Below, piece after piece: positions 35,546 to 45,318 of a stretch of 64,000 bases of DNA. The first letter of the stretch is position 1; each line of letters starts with the position of its first letter. Below the pieces are notes generated by a model. That model was given only the letters and a program-made list of their open reading frames with translations. It made no database searches and had not been told where the DNA came from. The stretch spans positions 62,001 through 126,000 of the forward strand of contig NZ_VFYP01000006.1 of the NCBI RefSeq assembly GCF_006443685.1, given 5' to 3'. The stretch is from Rhizobium glycinendophyticum (lineage in GTDB: Bacteria; Pseudomonadota; Alphaproteobacteria; Rhizobiales; Rhizobiaceae). The position numbers and the translations under genes were made by a program.

Positions 35546-36700
35546 TCACAGGCCGTTCTTGATGAGCTGGCGGGCGATCAACAACTGCTGGATTTGGCTC
35601 GTCCCCTCGTAGATCCGGAACAGCCGCACATCGCGATAGAACCGTTCGACTGCATATTCTGTCATGTACCCGGCGCCGCCATGAACCTGAACGGCACGGT
35701 CGGCGATCCTGCCGACTGCCTCCGTCGCGAAATATTTCGTCGCCGATGCGTTTATGCGGGCGGAGCCTGCGGCGTCATATTCGGCAGCCGTCGCGCGCAC
35801 GAGTGACTGCGCCGCTGTAAAGTCCGTATAGCTGTCGGCGATCATGGCCTGGATAAGCTGGAATTCCCCGATTGGCTGACCGAACTGGCGGCGGTCTTGG
35901 GCAAAGGCCAGCATTTCCTGGATCAGGCGCTTGCACATCCCCGTAGCCAAAGCCCCTATATGGATGCGGCCGCGGTCCAGGACGCGCATCGCCAGCTTGA
36001 AGCCCTGTCCAGGCTCCAGCCCGATAATGGCTTCGGAAGGGACCCGCACATTGTCGAAGATCACATCACACGTCGTCGTCCCGCGCTGGCCCATCTTCCT
36101 GTCCTTTGCCCCAAGCGTGATGCCCGGAGCATCCGCGGGAACGAGGAAGGCCGAAATCGCGCCGGCGCCCGCCGCTTCGAAATCGGTGCGGGCCATGACG
36201 GTGAACAGTCCCGCCCGCGCGGCATTCGTGATGTAGCGCTTGGTGCCCGAGATCAGGTAATCGTCACCGTCGCGGATCGCTTTGGTGGTGAGGCTTGAGG
36301 GGTCGGAGCCGGAGTCCGGCTCGGTGAGCGCAAACGAGGCAATCATCTCCCCAGATGCAAGCTTCGGCAGATATGTTTCCTTCTGCTTTTCGGTGCCGGC
36401 GAGAATTAGGCCGCGCGCACCGATGCCGATGTTTGTCCCGAACAGCGACCGAAAGGCGGGCGCCGTTTGACCAAGTATCATCGCGATCTCGGATTCCTGC
36501 CGGCAGTTCAGGCCGATGCCGCCATAATCGGGCGAAATCGTTAGGCCGAAAAGGCCGAGTTCCTTCATCTCTTTGACAATCTCCTCGGGGATATCGTCGG
36601 TTTCTTCGACGCGCATCTCGTTGGGCACCAGCCGCTCCCTAACGAAGCGCTCGATCGCGTCCTTAAGTTGCGAAAAGGTTTCGTTGTCTATCTCGTTCAT
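35546..36700 (-). CDS. Acyl-CoA dehydrogenase
   Basis: A 384-residue FAD-dependent dehydrogenase with the normal catalytic Glu (E365 in RIYEGTSQIQ). It also has FALTEPDSGSDPSSL and VHGGAGYMTEYAVERFYRDVR signatures. Second dehydrogenase of the window; it belongs to block B together with MaoC hydratase and SDR genes on the same strand. Electrons would go to ETF, which block A also encodes. Acyl substrate unknown. Confidence 0.92.
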   Translation of the reverse strand: MNEIDNETFSQLKDAIERFVRERLVPNEMRVEETDDIPEEIVKEMKELGLFGLTISPDYGGIGLNCRQESEIAMILGQTAPAFRSLFGTNIGIGARGLILAGTEKQKETYLPKLASGEMIASFALTEPDSGSDPSSLTTKAIRDGDDYLISGTKRYITNAARAGLFTVMARTDFEAAGAGAISAFLVPADAPGITLGAKDRKMGQRGTTTCDVIFDNVRVPSEAIIGLEPGQGFKLAMRVLDRGRIHIGALATGMCKRLIQEMLAFAQDRRQFGQPIGEFQLIQAMIADSYTDFTAAQSLVRATAAEYDAAGSARINASATKYFATEAVGRIADRAVQVHGGAGYMTEYAVERFYRDVRLFRIYEGTSQIQQLLIARQLIKNGL

Positions 36701-36727
36701 CGGTGTCTCGTTCCTGTTCGTCGCTGA

Positions 36728-37111
36728 TTAGTCGTTGAGCCGAAGCGTGCCTTCGATCACTCGTACGCCGTCCTCGGTCGTCACATGGACATGGTAGCTG
36801 CCGTCGGCTGAGTTCACCTCGCCGCCTGTCACCAACACGCTTCCGACGGGTGCCGGCCGCGAAAAGCGGACGTCCAATTCGTGCGGCACGCAGCCAAAAG
36901 TCGTTTCGATGGCCTGGGCTAACAATGACAGGCCTAGCGTCCCATGATTGATCGGGCCCCCGAAGACGGTATTCGTTGCGAAGCCCGGGTCCACATGAAT
37001 GGGGTTGAAGTCGGCCGTCAGCTCGGCATATCGCGCGGTCTTCATCGCACTGGTTTGGATTCGGGCCTCGGCAAGCCGTATGGGCCGAGCGGCACTCCTC
37101 GTCTGCTCCAT
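36728..37111 (-). CDS. MaoC-like (R)-enoyl-CoA hydratase subunit
   Basis: A 127-residue single hot-dog domain with the hydratase-2 motif YAELTADFNPIHVDPGFA, carrying the catalytic Asp/His pair. The ATG at 37111 is 4 bases after the stop of the FAS1-like subunit gene; the longer open frame starting inside that gene is not used. Together the two genes resemble two-subunit hydratases such as ChsH1/ChsH2 of steroid side-chain degradation, where one chain carries the catalytic motif. Confidence 0.82.
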   Translation of the reverse strand: MEQTRSAARPIRLAEARIQTSAMKTARYAELTADFNPIHVDPGFATNTVFGGPINHGTLGLSLLAQAIETTFGCVPHELDVRFSRPAPVGSVLVTGGEVNSADGSYHVHVTTEDGVRVIEGTLRLND

Positions 37112-37115
37112 GGTT

Positions 37116-37532
37116 TTACTCCGCCCAGATCGTGAGAATTTCGCCGGTAAGCAGCGCGTCACCGCCTGATACAATTCGGCTTTCGAAGGTCAGCCACTTT
37201 CGGCCTTTGCGCTCTTCCTTCTTCGTCACGCGGGTAGTGACAATAAGCGCCTCGTCCATTCGGGGTGCACGGCCTGAGAGATGCAGTTTCTGGCCCGCAT
37301 GGATGTTCCCCGGTGGCCGCGGCTGCGCCACGAACAAATAGGCCTCCATCATCACACTGATGAGCAAGCTATTTGACGGCTGACGCTTAGCTGCACAGTA
37401 GGGGCGATCAAAAATCGCGGCCCAAAGGCGCAGTTTCGCATCGTCGATACTCAGCATCGACGTGCCGAGGTCTTGGCCTTCTTCGAACGCGGCATAGTTC
37501 CAAATTTTCGGAACGTCAGAACGGAGTTCCAT
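37116..37532 (-). CDS. FAS1-like N-terminal hot-dog dehydratase subunit
   Basis: A 138-residue hot-dog protein resembling the N-terminal, non-catalytic half of fused MaoC hydratases. The ATG at 37532 has GGGAGAG at good spacing and gives MELRSDVPKIWNYAAFEEGQD; an in-frame GTG at 37610 lacks a site and would cover the operator palindrome. First gene of the minus-strand operon of block B, probably forming a heteromer with the MaoC subunit. Confidence 0.75.
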   Translation of the reverse strand: MELRSDVPKIWNYAAFEEGQDLGTSMLSIDDAKLRLWAAIFDRPYCAAKRQPSNSLLISVMMEAYLFVAQPRPPGNIHAGQKLHLSGRAPRMDEALIVTTRVTKKEERKGRKWLTFESRIVSGGDALLTGEILTIWAE

Positions 37533-37595
37533 TTTTCTCTCCCACGCTTCTGAAGCCGCAGGCCAATTTTTGGCTTGTGTCGCTTCAATGAATGT

Positions 37596-37610
37596 GTGAA
37601 TGATATTCAC
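37596..37610. promoter_or_regulatory. Putative IclR-type operator palindrome
   Basis: GTGAAT-GAT-ATTCAC, a perfect inverted repeat with a 3-base spacer in the centre of the divergent promoter region of block B. The size fits IclR-family operators; the only regulator gene of the block is IclR-type. Confidence 0.5.
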
Positions 37611-37692
37611 TATGGAGAATTGCTAGCACGCCGCGTCGCAGTTTGAAAGCCCAAAAGAAGGCAAACCAAACCGAGGTTGGCTGAAGGAGGAG

Positions 37693-38850
37693 ATGGCTGT
37701 GGGAGGAAAGACCGATTCAATTGGGCCGGCACTGGAAGGACTGCGTGTTCTTGATTTTGGACGCTATATCGCAGCCCCTCTCTGCGCGGCGCTTCTCGCG
37801 GATATCGGTGCCGATGTGATCCGGGTGGAGCCCGCAACGGGCGCCTCCGACCGCGATGTCATGCCTCTGGGTGCTAACCAGGACGGCGCGCTCTACACCC
37901 AAATGAATCGAGGAAAGCGCTCGCTTGCGCTCGATTTCCGGTGCCTTGCCGACTCTCCGGTGCTCAAGGCTCTGGTTCCCACATCGGATATCGTCGTGGT
38001 CAATATGCCACCGAAGCAGCTTGAGAAGGTCGGATTGAACTACGCGGCATTATGTGCGCTCAAGCCGGACATAATCCTGACGACCATCTCCGCCTATTCT
38101 ACATCGGGGGAGAATCGGAATCTGACAGGGTTCGATGGTACGGGTCAGGCGCTGAGCGGCGCGATGCATATTGCTGGAAACGGCAGCATGCCCATGCGCG
38201 CGGCGGTTTCCTACGTCGACTACAGCACCGGTATCACTGCCGCCTATGCTACGCTTGCGGCCGTTATCGCCCGGATGAGGAGCGGCCACGGACAGCATGT
38301 CGAAACCTCTCTTATGCAGAATGCGCTCGCAATCATGAACCCGATTCTGATCGAAGCGGCGACTGGCGCGCGCCACCGCGTCGCCACAGGCAACCGCTCT
38401 CCAATCTCCGGTCCTTCGGACGCTTTCGAGACGAAGGACGGCTGGGTCATGATTCAGGTGATTGGCGACGCCATGTTCGCGCGTTTCGCAGAGCAGATCG
38501 GACGGCCGGATCTCGTCGTTCATGACGATTACGCCTCGGACATCGCGCGCGGTGAAAACGGGGCGGCGCTGAGCGCGGTGGTCGCAGATTGGTGCCGCAG
38601 GCAGACATCCGAGGACGTCCTGCGCCGCCTCTCTCAGGCGCGCATTCCGTGCGTCCCGATCTTGACGCCGGCGCAGGCATTGCAGGCGTCGCAAACGCTT
38701 GGCGGCGGTTACTTTTCATATCCCGGCGGAGAGGCCGTGCCCATCGCGGCGCCCATGGCACAGATCGCCGGGCCTGCGGCTCTCTACCCGGCGCCCCGTC
38801 TGGGCGCTCACAACACCGAGATCATGCGCGAGCTCGGGATGCTTGCTTGA
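37693..38850 (+). CDS. Family III CoA-transferase
   Basis: A 385-residue CaiB/Frc-type CoA-transferase with LRVLDFGRYIAAPLCAALLADIGADVIRVEP-like N-terminal fold, MNRGKRSLALDF, and the likely nucleophile D176 in VSYVDYSTG. First gene of the plus-strand operon of block B, preceded by AAGGAGG; ATG 37693 is close to that site and a GTG at 37699 is an alternative. Probably an alternative to the acyl-CoA synthetase for loading CoA on the imported acid or recycling CoA between intermediates. Confidence 0.88.
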   Translation: MAVGGKTDSIGPALEGLRVLDFGRYIAAPLCAALLADIGADVIRVEPATGASDRDVMPLGANQDGALYTQMNRGKRSLALDFRCLADSPVLKALVPTSDIVVVNMPPKQLEKVGLNYAALCALKPDIILTTISAYSTSGENRNLTGFDGTGQALSGAMHIAGNGSMPMRAAVSYVDYSTGITAAYATLAAVIARMRSGHGQHVETSLMQNALAIMNPILIEAATGARHRVATGNRSPISGPSDAFETKDGWVMIQVIGDAMFARFAEQIGRPDLVVHDDYASDIARGENGAALSAVVADWCRRQTSEDVLRRLSQARIPCVPILTPAQALQASQTLGGGYFSYPGGEAVPIAAPMAQIAGPAALYPAPRLGAHNTEIMRELGMLA

Positions 38851-38902
38851 CAAGCAGGACGACGGATTCGTGCTGAAATATCAATCTAAGGGAGGAACCA
38901 AC

Positions 38903-40078
38903 ATGATGATGAAGGGACAATCGAAGAGTGGAGCTGCCGTGCTGGCGCTTGCCGGCCTGATCGCAGGTGCCGCGCAGGCCGAGGAGGTCATCAAGCTGGG
39001 CCTATCGGTTCCGCTCTCCGGCGCGGCTGCAGTCTGGGGCAAGGGGGCGGAATTCCTCTGCAACACCGCAGCCCGGGAGATCAGGGAAGGCGGCGGCGTA
39101 TCCGTCGGCGGCGAGATCTACAATTTCGAGTGCCTGTCGTACGACAATAAATACAATGCGGCTGAAGGTACTAAGGTTGCCCAGGCGCTGCTGAACCGCG
39201 AGGGCGTCAAGTTTATTGGCGGAAGTGTCGGGACCGCACCGGTCCAGGCCTTGCAGGCGCTTGCAGAGCGGCAGGACGCTCTGGTGTTTACCGTCGCGTG
39301 GGGCGCAAGCATCAAGGGCGTGGATCACCCTATGACCTTCACGCAGATGAATACGCCAGGCGAGATCCTACCGCTTCTGATCGCCTACATTGCAAAGCAG
39401 TACCCGGAGGCAAAGTCCGTCGCAATGCTGAACCCGAATGATGCCACCGGGAAGGAGACCGAGGCGCTGGCGGGAGATGTCTGGGGAAGGAACGGTGTCG
39501 AAATTGCGGCGAGCGATTTCTATGAACGCGGCACAACAGAATTTCAGCCTATCGCAGCACGGCTTGAGTCGCTCAAGCCGGCGATTATCGATCTGGGCGC
39601 GACGCCGCCCGCGGATGCGGGTGCGATCTTCAAGGAGCTTGATGTGCTCGGCTGGAAAGGGGTGAAGGTGGTCGAGGTCGGCACTGGAGCCGACGGCCTG
39701 AAAGCCACCGGCGGCGATGCGGCGGAAGGTGTCTATATGGGCGCAGGTGTGACCTTCGACGGCGACAATGCGACTGATCATCAGAAAGCGGTGAACGAAC
39801 AGGCAAAGGCCCAACTCGGCGAGTCGCTCAATGCGGTCCAAATCGGCTTCTACGACTCCGTCTACGCTTTGAAGGCTGCGATGGAGAAGGCTGACAGCGT
39901 GGATCCCAAGACCGTGGCAGATGTGCTTCCACAGGTCTCCTTCAAGAGCTTCTATGGCGAGGAAGTAGGCTTCTACGGAAAGGAGCTTTACGGCCGCAAT
40001 CAGCAGATGCGCCTGCCAATCATCGTGACCAAGGTGATCGGCGGCAAGCTCGTCGAAGTTGCCCGGTTGACGCCATAA
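38903..40078 (+). CDS. Branched-chain amino-acid-type ABC transporter substrate-binding protein
   Basis: A periplasmic type I binding protein of 391 residues. A signal peptide (about 1-26) ends AGAAQAEE; the mature chain starts with VIKLGLSVPLSGAAAVWGKG, typical of the LivJ/HAAT family that binds amino acids, aromatic acids and other carboxylates. The ATG at 38903 follows GGGAGG; upstream in-frame codons overlap the CoA-transferase and are not used. Heads the transporter genes and probably defines the substrate of block B. Confidence 0.92.
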   Translation: MMMKGQSKSGAAVLALAGLIAGAAQAEEVIKLGLSVPLSGAAAVWGKGAEFLCNTAAREIREGGGVSVGGEIYNFECLSYDNKYNAAEGTKVAQALLNREGVKFIGGSVGTAPVQALQALAERQDALVFTVAWGASIKGVDHPMTFTQMNTPGEILPLLIAYIAKQYPEAKSVAMLNPNDATGKETEALAGDVWGRNGVEIAASDFYERGTTEFQPIAARLESLKPAIIDLGATPPADAGAIFKELDVLGWKGVKVVEVGTGADGLKATGGDAAEGVYMGAGVTFDGDNATDHQKAVNEQAKAQLGESLNAVQIGFYDSVYALKAAMEKADSVDPKTVADVLPQVSFKSFYGEEVGFYGKELYGRNQQMRLPIIVTKVIGGKLVEVARLTP

Positions 40079-40111
40079 AAGGGGCAGTGCCCGGATCGTA
40101 GAGATACTCTC

Positions 40112-40987
40112 ATGCAAACCTTCATTCAGCTTAGCGCTACGGCCCTGCAGATCGGCGCTGTTTACGTCCTTTTTTCCCTCGGATTGACGCTGATCTTCGG
40201 GGTGATGAGGATCGTGAATTTCGTGCACGGCCACATCTTTTCGGTCGCGGCCCTGGTCGTTGCCTATCTGCTCCCAGCATTGGCCACGGGCGGTCTATCC
40301 GCCCCGGCCGCCTATGTTCTGGCTTCCCTGGTCGCTATCACCGCAGCCTTGAGCGTTGGCGCACTCCTCTACATCTTTGGTTTTCGCTATTTTCAGCGCG
40401 ACCTCGTAGGATCGTTCATTCTTTCCATCGGCCTCGTCTTGCTGCTCGACGGGGTCCTGCTGCATGTTTTCGGTGGGGCCGTCCGTGGTGTGCCCGAAAT
40501 CTTTCCGGGCAGGGTGTCGATCGGCGGGGCACAGGTCACGGTCCAGCGGCTGTTTCTGTGCGCTGTCGCGGTGCTCATGGCAGTGTCGCTCTACCTCACA
40601 CTCGGTCACAGCAGGTTGGGCAAGGCTCTGCGCGCCGTTTCCTATGACCATGAAGCGGCGATGATGGTAGGCGTGCCCTATGCGCGCATCGCCTTTTTTG
40701 GCTTCATGATTGCCTCGCTGCTCGCCGCCATCGCCGGCGCGCTTCTGGCGCCGGTCACCATTGTCTCGCCCGTCATCGGTACCGATTATCTAATCAAGGG
40801 GTTCATCGCTGTCATCATCGGCGGACTAGGAAGCGTGCCGGGCGCGATCCTGGGGAGTATTTTTGTCGCTTCGATCGAAACCTTCGGCAGCTACTACTTG
40901 GATTCCTCCTATGCGACTCTGGCTATCTTCGGGCTGGTGATCATCGTTCTGCTTTTCTGTCCCAAAGGAGTGCTCGGTCGTGGATAG
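40112..40987 (+). CDS. ABC transporter permease (LivH family)
   Basis: A 291-residue inner-membrane permease with about eight hydrophobic segments. It has the LivH hallmarks GLTLIFGVMRIVNFVHG near the N-terminus and KGFIAVIIGGLGSVPGAILGS near the C-terminus. It overlaps livM-like by 8 bases, which supports one transcript with the binding protein and ATPases. Confidence 0.95.
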   Translation: MQTFIQLSATALQIGAVYVLFSLGLTLIFGVMRIVNFVHGHIFSVAALVVAYLLPALATGGLSAPAAYVLASLVAITAALSVGALLYIFGFRYFQRDLVGSFILSIGLVLLLDGVLLHVFGGAVRGVPEIFPGRVSIGGAQVTVQRLFLCAVAVLMAVSLYLTLGHSRLGKALRAVSYDHEAAMMVGVPYARIAFFGFMIASLLAAIAGALLAPVTIVSPVIGTDYLIKGFIAVIIGGLGSVPGAILGSIFVASIETFGSYYLDSSYATLAIFGLVIIVLLFCPKGVLGRG

Positions 40988-41927
40988 GCGTTTCCCTCTC
41001 GGTCTATGGGTCGTCCTTGGCGGAACGGCTCTTCTGCTCTCATTGCTGATTCAGGATATCTACCTGAGAAGCATCCTGAACCTGATGGCGATCAGCGCCC
41101 TTCTGGCCACAAGCCTGCGCTTTGTCATGCTCATGGGGGAGTTGAACTTCGCGCTGGCTGCCTTCACCGGTTTGGGGGCCTATTCCGCCGGCTATCTGAG
41201 CACGGCGCTGGGCTTGCCCTTCGCCTTCGCGGTTCTAGTCGCTGGAGTAATCACGGCGCTGGCAAGCGCAGTTTTCGGCGCGATCACCCTACGCGCTAAG
41301 GGGCCGTATTTCCTGCTCATCGGTTTTGCCTTCTCTGAAGCGATGCGCGTGGCTTATTCCAAGATCGATGCTGTCGGTGGGACGTCCGGCATGGTGGGTA
41401 TCTATCCGCCGCGCGTATTCGAAGATTGGATGCCCTTTATCGTCGTGAGCACTGTGCTCCTGCTCCTGCTCGCATTCTATCTTGTCGAGAGATCGAATTT
41501 CGGGCGAATACTTTTCGCCATCCGGGAGAACGAGGATGTTGCCCGCAGCGTCGGCATCAGAACCTATATTTGCAAGGTCATCGCGATATCCGGTGCCTGT
41601 TTTGCCGCTGGCCTTGCGGGCGGGCTTCACGCCTTCGTCAACCAGGTCATCAGCCCTGGCGACTTCAGCTATCTGCTAGCGGCTTTCGCACTCGCCTATG
41701 TCAAGATTGGTGGTGAGGACAATTTCCTGGGACCCATTGTGGGGGCCGTCCTGCTTGTCGCACTGTCAAGTTATGCAATCGGATTTGGGGGTGATGAGCA
41801 TTTCCTCTATGGCGGCGCCATTATAATCGCGGTGCTCCTGATGCCAAAAGGTGTCCTGGGCCTGCTCGGCAAACTGCGGCTGAACGGCGCCGCCCTGATC
41901 GGGAAGGTGAGCGCAGATGCATACTGA
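40980..41927 (+). CDS. ABC transporter permease (LivM family)
   Basis: A 315-residue permease with the LivM signatures RENEDVARSVGI (cytoplasmic loop) and many membrane helices. GTG start inside the end of the livH-like gene; the stop overlaps the start of the livG-like ATPase gene. Partner of the LivH-type permease. Confidence 0.95.
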   Translation: MDRRFPLGLWVVLGGTALLLSLLIQDIYLRSILNLMAISALLATSLRFVMLMGELNFALAAFTGLGAYSAGYLSTALGLPFAFAVLVAGVITALASAVFGAITLRAKGPYFLLIGFAFSEAMRVAYSKIDAVGGTSGMVGIYPPRVFEDWMPFIVVSTVLLLLLAFYLVERSNFGRILFAIRENEDVARSVGIRTYICKVIAISGACFAAGLAGGLHAFVNQVISPGDFSYLLAAFALAYVKIGGEDNFLGPIVGAVLLVALSSYAIGFGGDEHFLYGGAIIIAVLLMPKGVLGLLGKLRLNGAALIGKVSADAY

Positions 41928-42654
41928 AACTGAACCCCTTCTTAAGGTCGAGGGCGTTAGCCGCCGCTTCGGCGGGTTGATGGCCGTGAACGCCCTCAAT
42001 CTCGAAGTCCGGCCCGGCGAAATTTTTGGTTTGATCGGACCGAACGGCGCCGGAAAAAGCACGACATTCAACGTCATCAGCGGCTTTATGTCCCCGACGG
42101 TCGGCAAGGTGACTTTCGCCGGGCAGGAGTTACCGGGCGGCAGGGTCGGCGCGGCAAGCAAGGCGGGGCTTGTCCGGACTTTCCAGCATGGCAGCTACGT
42201 GCGGAGCATGAGCGTCGGCGATAACATCCGTCTGGGCACGCTGGCACGAATCGCACCGAGCCGGCGCGCCGAGAAGGTTCGGGAAACGGCCGCCTTGCTG
42301 GGACTTACGGACGTAGTCGACGAGCTCGCGGGAAACCTGTCGCATGGGCTTCAGCGACTGGTCAGCATCGCAATCGCGATTGCCGCCGCGCCGAAACTAC
42401 TTTGTCTCGACGAGCCGCTTACCGGTCTCAACGAGACGGAAGTTGCCACCGTCCTTCGCGTTCTCGACGGGTACAGAAAGTCGAAGGATCGAGCGATCCT
42501 GCTGGTAGAACACAACATGAAGGCCGTCATGACGATCTGCGATCGCATCCATGTTTTGCATCACGGTGAATTTCTGGCCGCTGGAACGCCTGTGGAAATA
42601 CAAAGCAGCAAAGCCGTCATCGAAGCGTATCTGGGGGCTGCCCATGCCGTTTGA
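41917..42654 (+). CDS. ABC transporter ATP-binding protein (LivG family)
   Basis: A 245-residue ATPase. Walker A GPNGAGKST (41-49), a somewhat divergent signature NLSHGLQR in place of LSGGQQR, and Walker B LLCLDEPLTGL. It has the LivG-specific VRTFQHGSYVRSMSV region. Overlaps both neighbours by about 11 bases. Confidence 0.95.
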   Translation: MHTETEPLLKVEGVSRRFGGLMAVNALNLEVRPGEIFGLIGPNGAGKSTTFNVISGFMSPTVGKVTFAGQELPGGRVGAASKAGLVRTFQHGSYVRSMSVGDNIRLGTLARIAPSRRAEKVRETAALLGLTDVVDELAGNLSHGLQRLVSIAIAIAAAPKLLCLDEPLTGLNETEVATVLRVLDGYRKSKDRAILLVEHNMKAVMTICDRIHVLHHGEFLAAGTPVEIQSSKAVIEAYLGAAHAV

Positions 42655-43366
42655 TCATGCAACCCTTGAAGTTTCAGGCTTGAGTGCGGGCTATGGATCG
42701 GTGCCGGTCCTGCACGATGTGTCGATAATGGTAAAGCGCAACAGCGTCGTCACCTTGATCGGTGCCAACGGCGCAGGCAAATCGACGCTAATCAAGGCGA
42801 TCTGCGGACTGGTACGCGCGACGGCAGGCACCGTCCTGTTCAACGGCGCCGACTGCACCCGGCACCGACCAGACCAGATGGTGCGCGACGGCCTCGGCAT
42901 CGTGCCGGAAGGACGCCGGCTGTTCGGCGACATGACACTGCGCGAGAACCTCGAGCTTGGTGCCTACGCAAGACGCGACCGTCAGAAGGTCGCCGAAGAT
43001 TTTGATCGTGTTCTGGTGCTGTTTCCGGAATTGCGGAGCCGTCTGTCGACACAGACGAAATCGTTCAGCGGCGGCCAGCAGCAGATGGTGGCGATCGCCC
43101 GGGCGCTGATGGGCGCGCCCAAGCTCTTGCTGCTTGACGAACCGACGATCGGTTTGGCCCCGGTCGTGGTGAACAGGGTTGCCACGCTGATCCGTGAGAT
43201 TTCAGCGCTTGGCGTCGATATTCTCCTCATCGAGCAGAATGCCGAGGTTGCCCTTTCCATCGCGGACTTCGGTTACGTTCTGGAGAATGGCCGCGTGGTG
43301 ACAGCAGATCGGGCCGAGGCATTACTGGAGAATCCGCAGGTGAGACAAGCCTATCTGGGAGTGTGA
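42644..43366 (+). CDS. ABC transporter ATP-binding protein (LivF family)
   Basis: A 240-residue ATPase with Walker A GANGAGKST (40-48), signature FSGGQQQMVAIARAL and Walker B LLLLDEPTIGL. LivF traits include VPEGRRLFGDMTLRENLELGA. The ATG at 42644 begins the normal LivF N-terminus; the longer open frame starts inside the LivG gene. It is followed almost immediately by the acyl-CoA synthetase gene. Confidence 0.95.
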   Translation: MPFDHATLEVSGLSAGYGSVPVLHDVSIMVKRNSVVTLIGANGAGKSTLIKAICGLVRATAGTVLFNGADCTRHRPDQMVRDGLGIVPEGRRLFGDMTLRENLELGAYARRDRQKVAEDFDRVLVLFPELRSRLSTQTKSFSGGQQQMVAIARALMGAPKLLLLDEPTIGLAPVVVNRVATLIREISALGVDILLIEQNAEVALSIADFGYVLENGRVVTADRAEALLENPQVRQAYLGV

Positions 43367-43367
43367 T

Positions 43368-45314
43368 GTGACAAAGGTATTATCGATCTGGACACCTGGA
43401 GACGACATTGTCGAGAACGCGCAGGTCTCGAAGCTTGCTCGTTCGCTTGGATGCGCTGATTATGATGAGCTTTATGCTCTCTCGCTTGCGGACCCACAGC
43501 GTTACTGGGACGCGGTCAACTCGTTTTGCGTCATCCGCTGGCGTCATCCTTACTCAGCTTATGCGGATTTCTCGCGTGGGCGGGAGTTCCCCGTCTGGTT
43601 TCCAGGCGGCCGCCTGAACTGGACCGACACCCTGCTCGACCACGCCGACGACGGGCCGGACAGACCCGCCGTCACGGGTGTCTCGGAGAACGGGGAGACG
43701 GAGACATTGACCTATGGCGGGCTGCGCGCGAGCGTCAAGCGCGTTGCCGCCGGGCTAAAGGCTCAGGGTGTCGGGCGTGGAGACCGTATCGGACTGCTAA
43801 TGGAGAACGGCGTCCCCGCAACGGTGACGTTTCTGGCAATCAGCTATATTGGCGCGGTTGCGGTGCCGCTGTTCAGCGGTTTTGGCAGTGATGCCATACT
43901 TGCTCGACTACAGTCCTGTGATGCTTCCGTTCTCGTTGTGACCACGGGCTTTGAGCGGCGCGGCAAGTTCGTCTCTACCAGGCAAACCGTCGAAACTGTG
44001 CGCGCAGCGATGCCGGCCAATGTAAAGATCATACAGAAACTGTCCCCTTCCGGACCAAGCGAACTCTGGCCCGGCGCTGGCGATTGGGATGATCTCGTCC
44101 GGAACGGCGTCATGGACGAGCCCGAGGTGATGGAAACCTCAGATCCGTTCATGCTGATCTACACTTCCGGTACCACCGGCAAACCCAAAGGCACGGTCCA
44201 CACCCACGGCAGTTTTCCAATTAAGGTCGCGCATGATTCCGCCGTGCATTTCAATGTCTCGCCTGCTTCGACCTATTGCTGGCCGGCCGATATGGGGTGG
44301 ATTGCCGGTGCTCTCGTGCTCACCTCGGCGCTTAGTCGCGGCGCGCATCTCGTCTGTTACGATGGTGCGCCGGATTATCCCGATTGGGGCCGCCTTGGCC
44401 GCTTGATCGAAACCCATCGTATCACCCATTTCGGATCTGCGCCGACCCTGATTCGCGGGCTTGCGGCAAACGAGGCGATCAGCACCGCAGCAGACATGTC
44501 GACCGTCGAACTCTTGATCACCGCCGGCGAGAGCATCGCGTCTGAGCATTTCACGTGGTTCCAGACCAAGATGGGATCAGGCAACAGCCCGGTAATCAAC
44601 TACACGGGGGGGTCGGAGGCGTCCGGTGCGCTTCTGTCGAGCGTCGTGACGCGCCCAATCATTTCGGGCAGCTTCAATGCACGATCCCCCGGCGTTGCTG
44701 TGGATGTCGTCAATGCCGAAGGCCATTCCATCACCGGAGAGGTCGGCGAACTGGTGGTCCGGGAACCGTTCATCGGCATGACGCAAAGCTTCTGGGGTGA
44801 CGACGAACGCTACCTTGAGACCTATTGGAAGACCCTTCCGGGCGTCTGGGTACAGGGCGATCTGGCGATCCACGACGCAGACGGCAACTACGTTCTGGTT
44901 GGCCGTTCCGACGATACGTTGAAGGTCGCCGGCAAACGCGTGGGCCCCGCAGAAGTCGAGGAAATTGTCGTCGAGATCGACGGCGTCAAAGAGGTTGCTG
45001 TGATAGGGGTCGATGATCCTGTGAAAGGACAGTCAATTGCAGTTTTTTTGACCGCGTCTGATAACAGCGGTGAAGGGCTAGTTGCAGAGGTCGGAAGCCG
45101 TATTCGCGAAAGGCTTGGAAGGCCGTTCTCTCCCAAAGCGGTCTATCTCGTCACCGATCTTCCTAAAACGCGCAGTTCCAAGATCATGCGCCGCGTCGTC
45201 AGATCGATCTACTCCGGTCAGCCCGTGGGGGACGTTTCGTCGCTGGTCAATCCGGAGGCGATAGAGGCAATCCGCGCGGTCCTCGAACAGCAGAACGAAA
45301 CTGTAGGAGTATGA
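43368..45314 (+). CDS. Acyl-CoA synthetase (acetyl/acetoacetyl-CoA synthetase-like)
   Basis: AMP-forming acid-CoA ligase of 648 residues. It has an N-terminal ACS-type cap (about 40-95), P-loop TSGTTGKPKG (266-275), hinge region GRSDDTLKVAGKRVGP and the catalytic C-terminal Lys at about 605 (RSSKIMRR), which is also the usual acetylation-control site. GTG start 2 bases after the livF-like stop. Directly coupled to an importer, so it probably activates the imported carboxylic acid; the acid is not identifiable from sequence. Confidence 0.88.
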   Translation: MTKVLSIWTPGDDIVENAQVSKLARSLGCADYDELYALSLADPQRYWDAVNSFCVIRWRHPYSAYADFSRGREFPVWFPGGRLNWTDTLLDHADDGPDRPAVTGVSENGETETLTYGGLRASVKRVAAGLKAQGVGRGDRIGLLMENGVPATVTFLAISYIGAVAVPLFSGFGSDAILARLQSCDASVLVVTTGFERRGKFVSTRQTVETVRAAMPANVKIIQKLSPSGPSELWPGAGDWDDLVRNGVMDEPEVMETSDPFMLIYTSGTTGKPKGTVHTHGSFPIKVAHDSAVHFNVSPASTYCWPADMGWIAGALVLTSALSRGAHLVCYDGAPDYPDWGRLGRLIETHRITHFGSAPTLIRGLAANEAISTAADMSTVELLITAGESIASEHFTWFQTKMGSGNSPVINYTGGSEASGALLSSVVTRPIISGSFNARSPGVAVDVVNAEGHSITGEVGELVVREPFIGMTQSFWGDDERYLETYWKTLPGVWVQGDLAIHDADGNYVLVGRSDDTLKVAGKRVGPAEVEEIVVEIDGVKEVAVIGVDDPVKGQSIAVFLTASDNSGEGLVAEVGSRIRERLGRPFSPKAVYLVTDLPKTRSSKIMRRVVRSIYSGQPVGDVSSLVNPEAIEAIRAVLEQQNETVGV

Positions 45315-45318
45315 ACTC

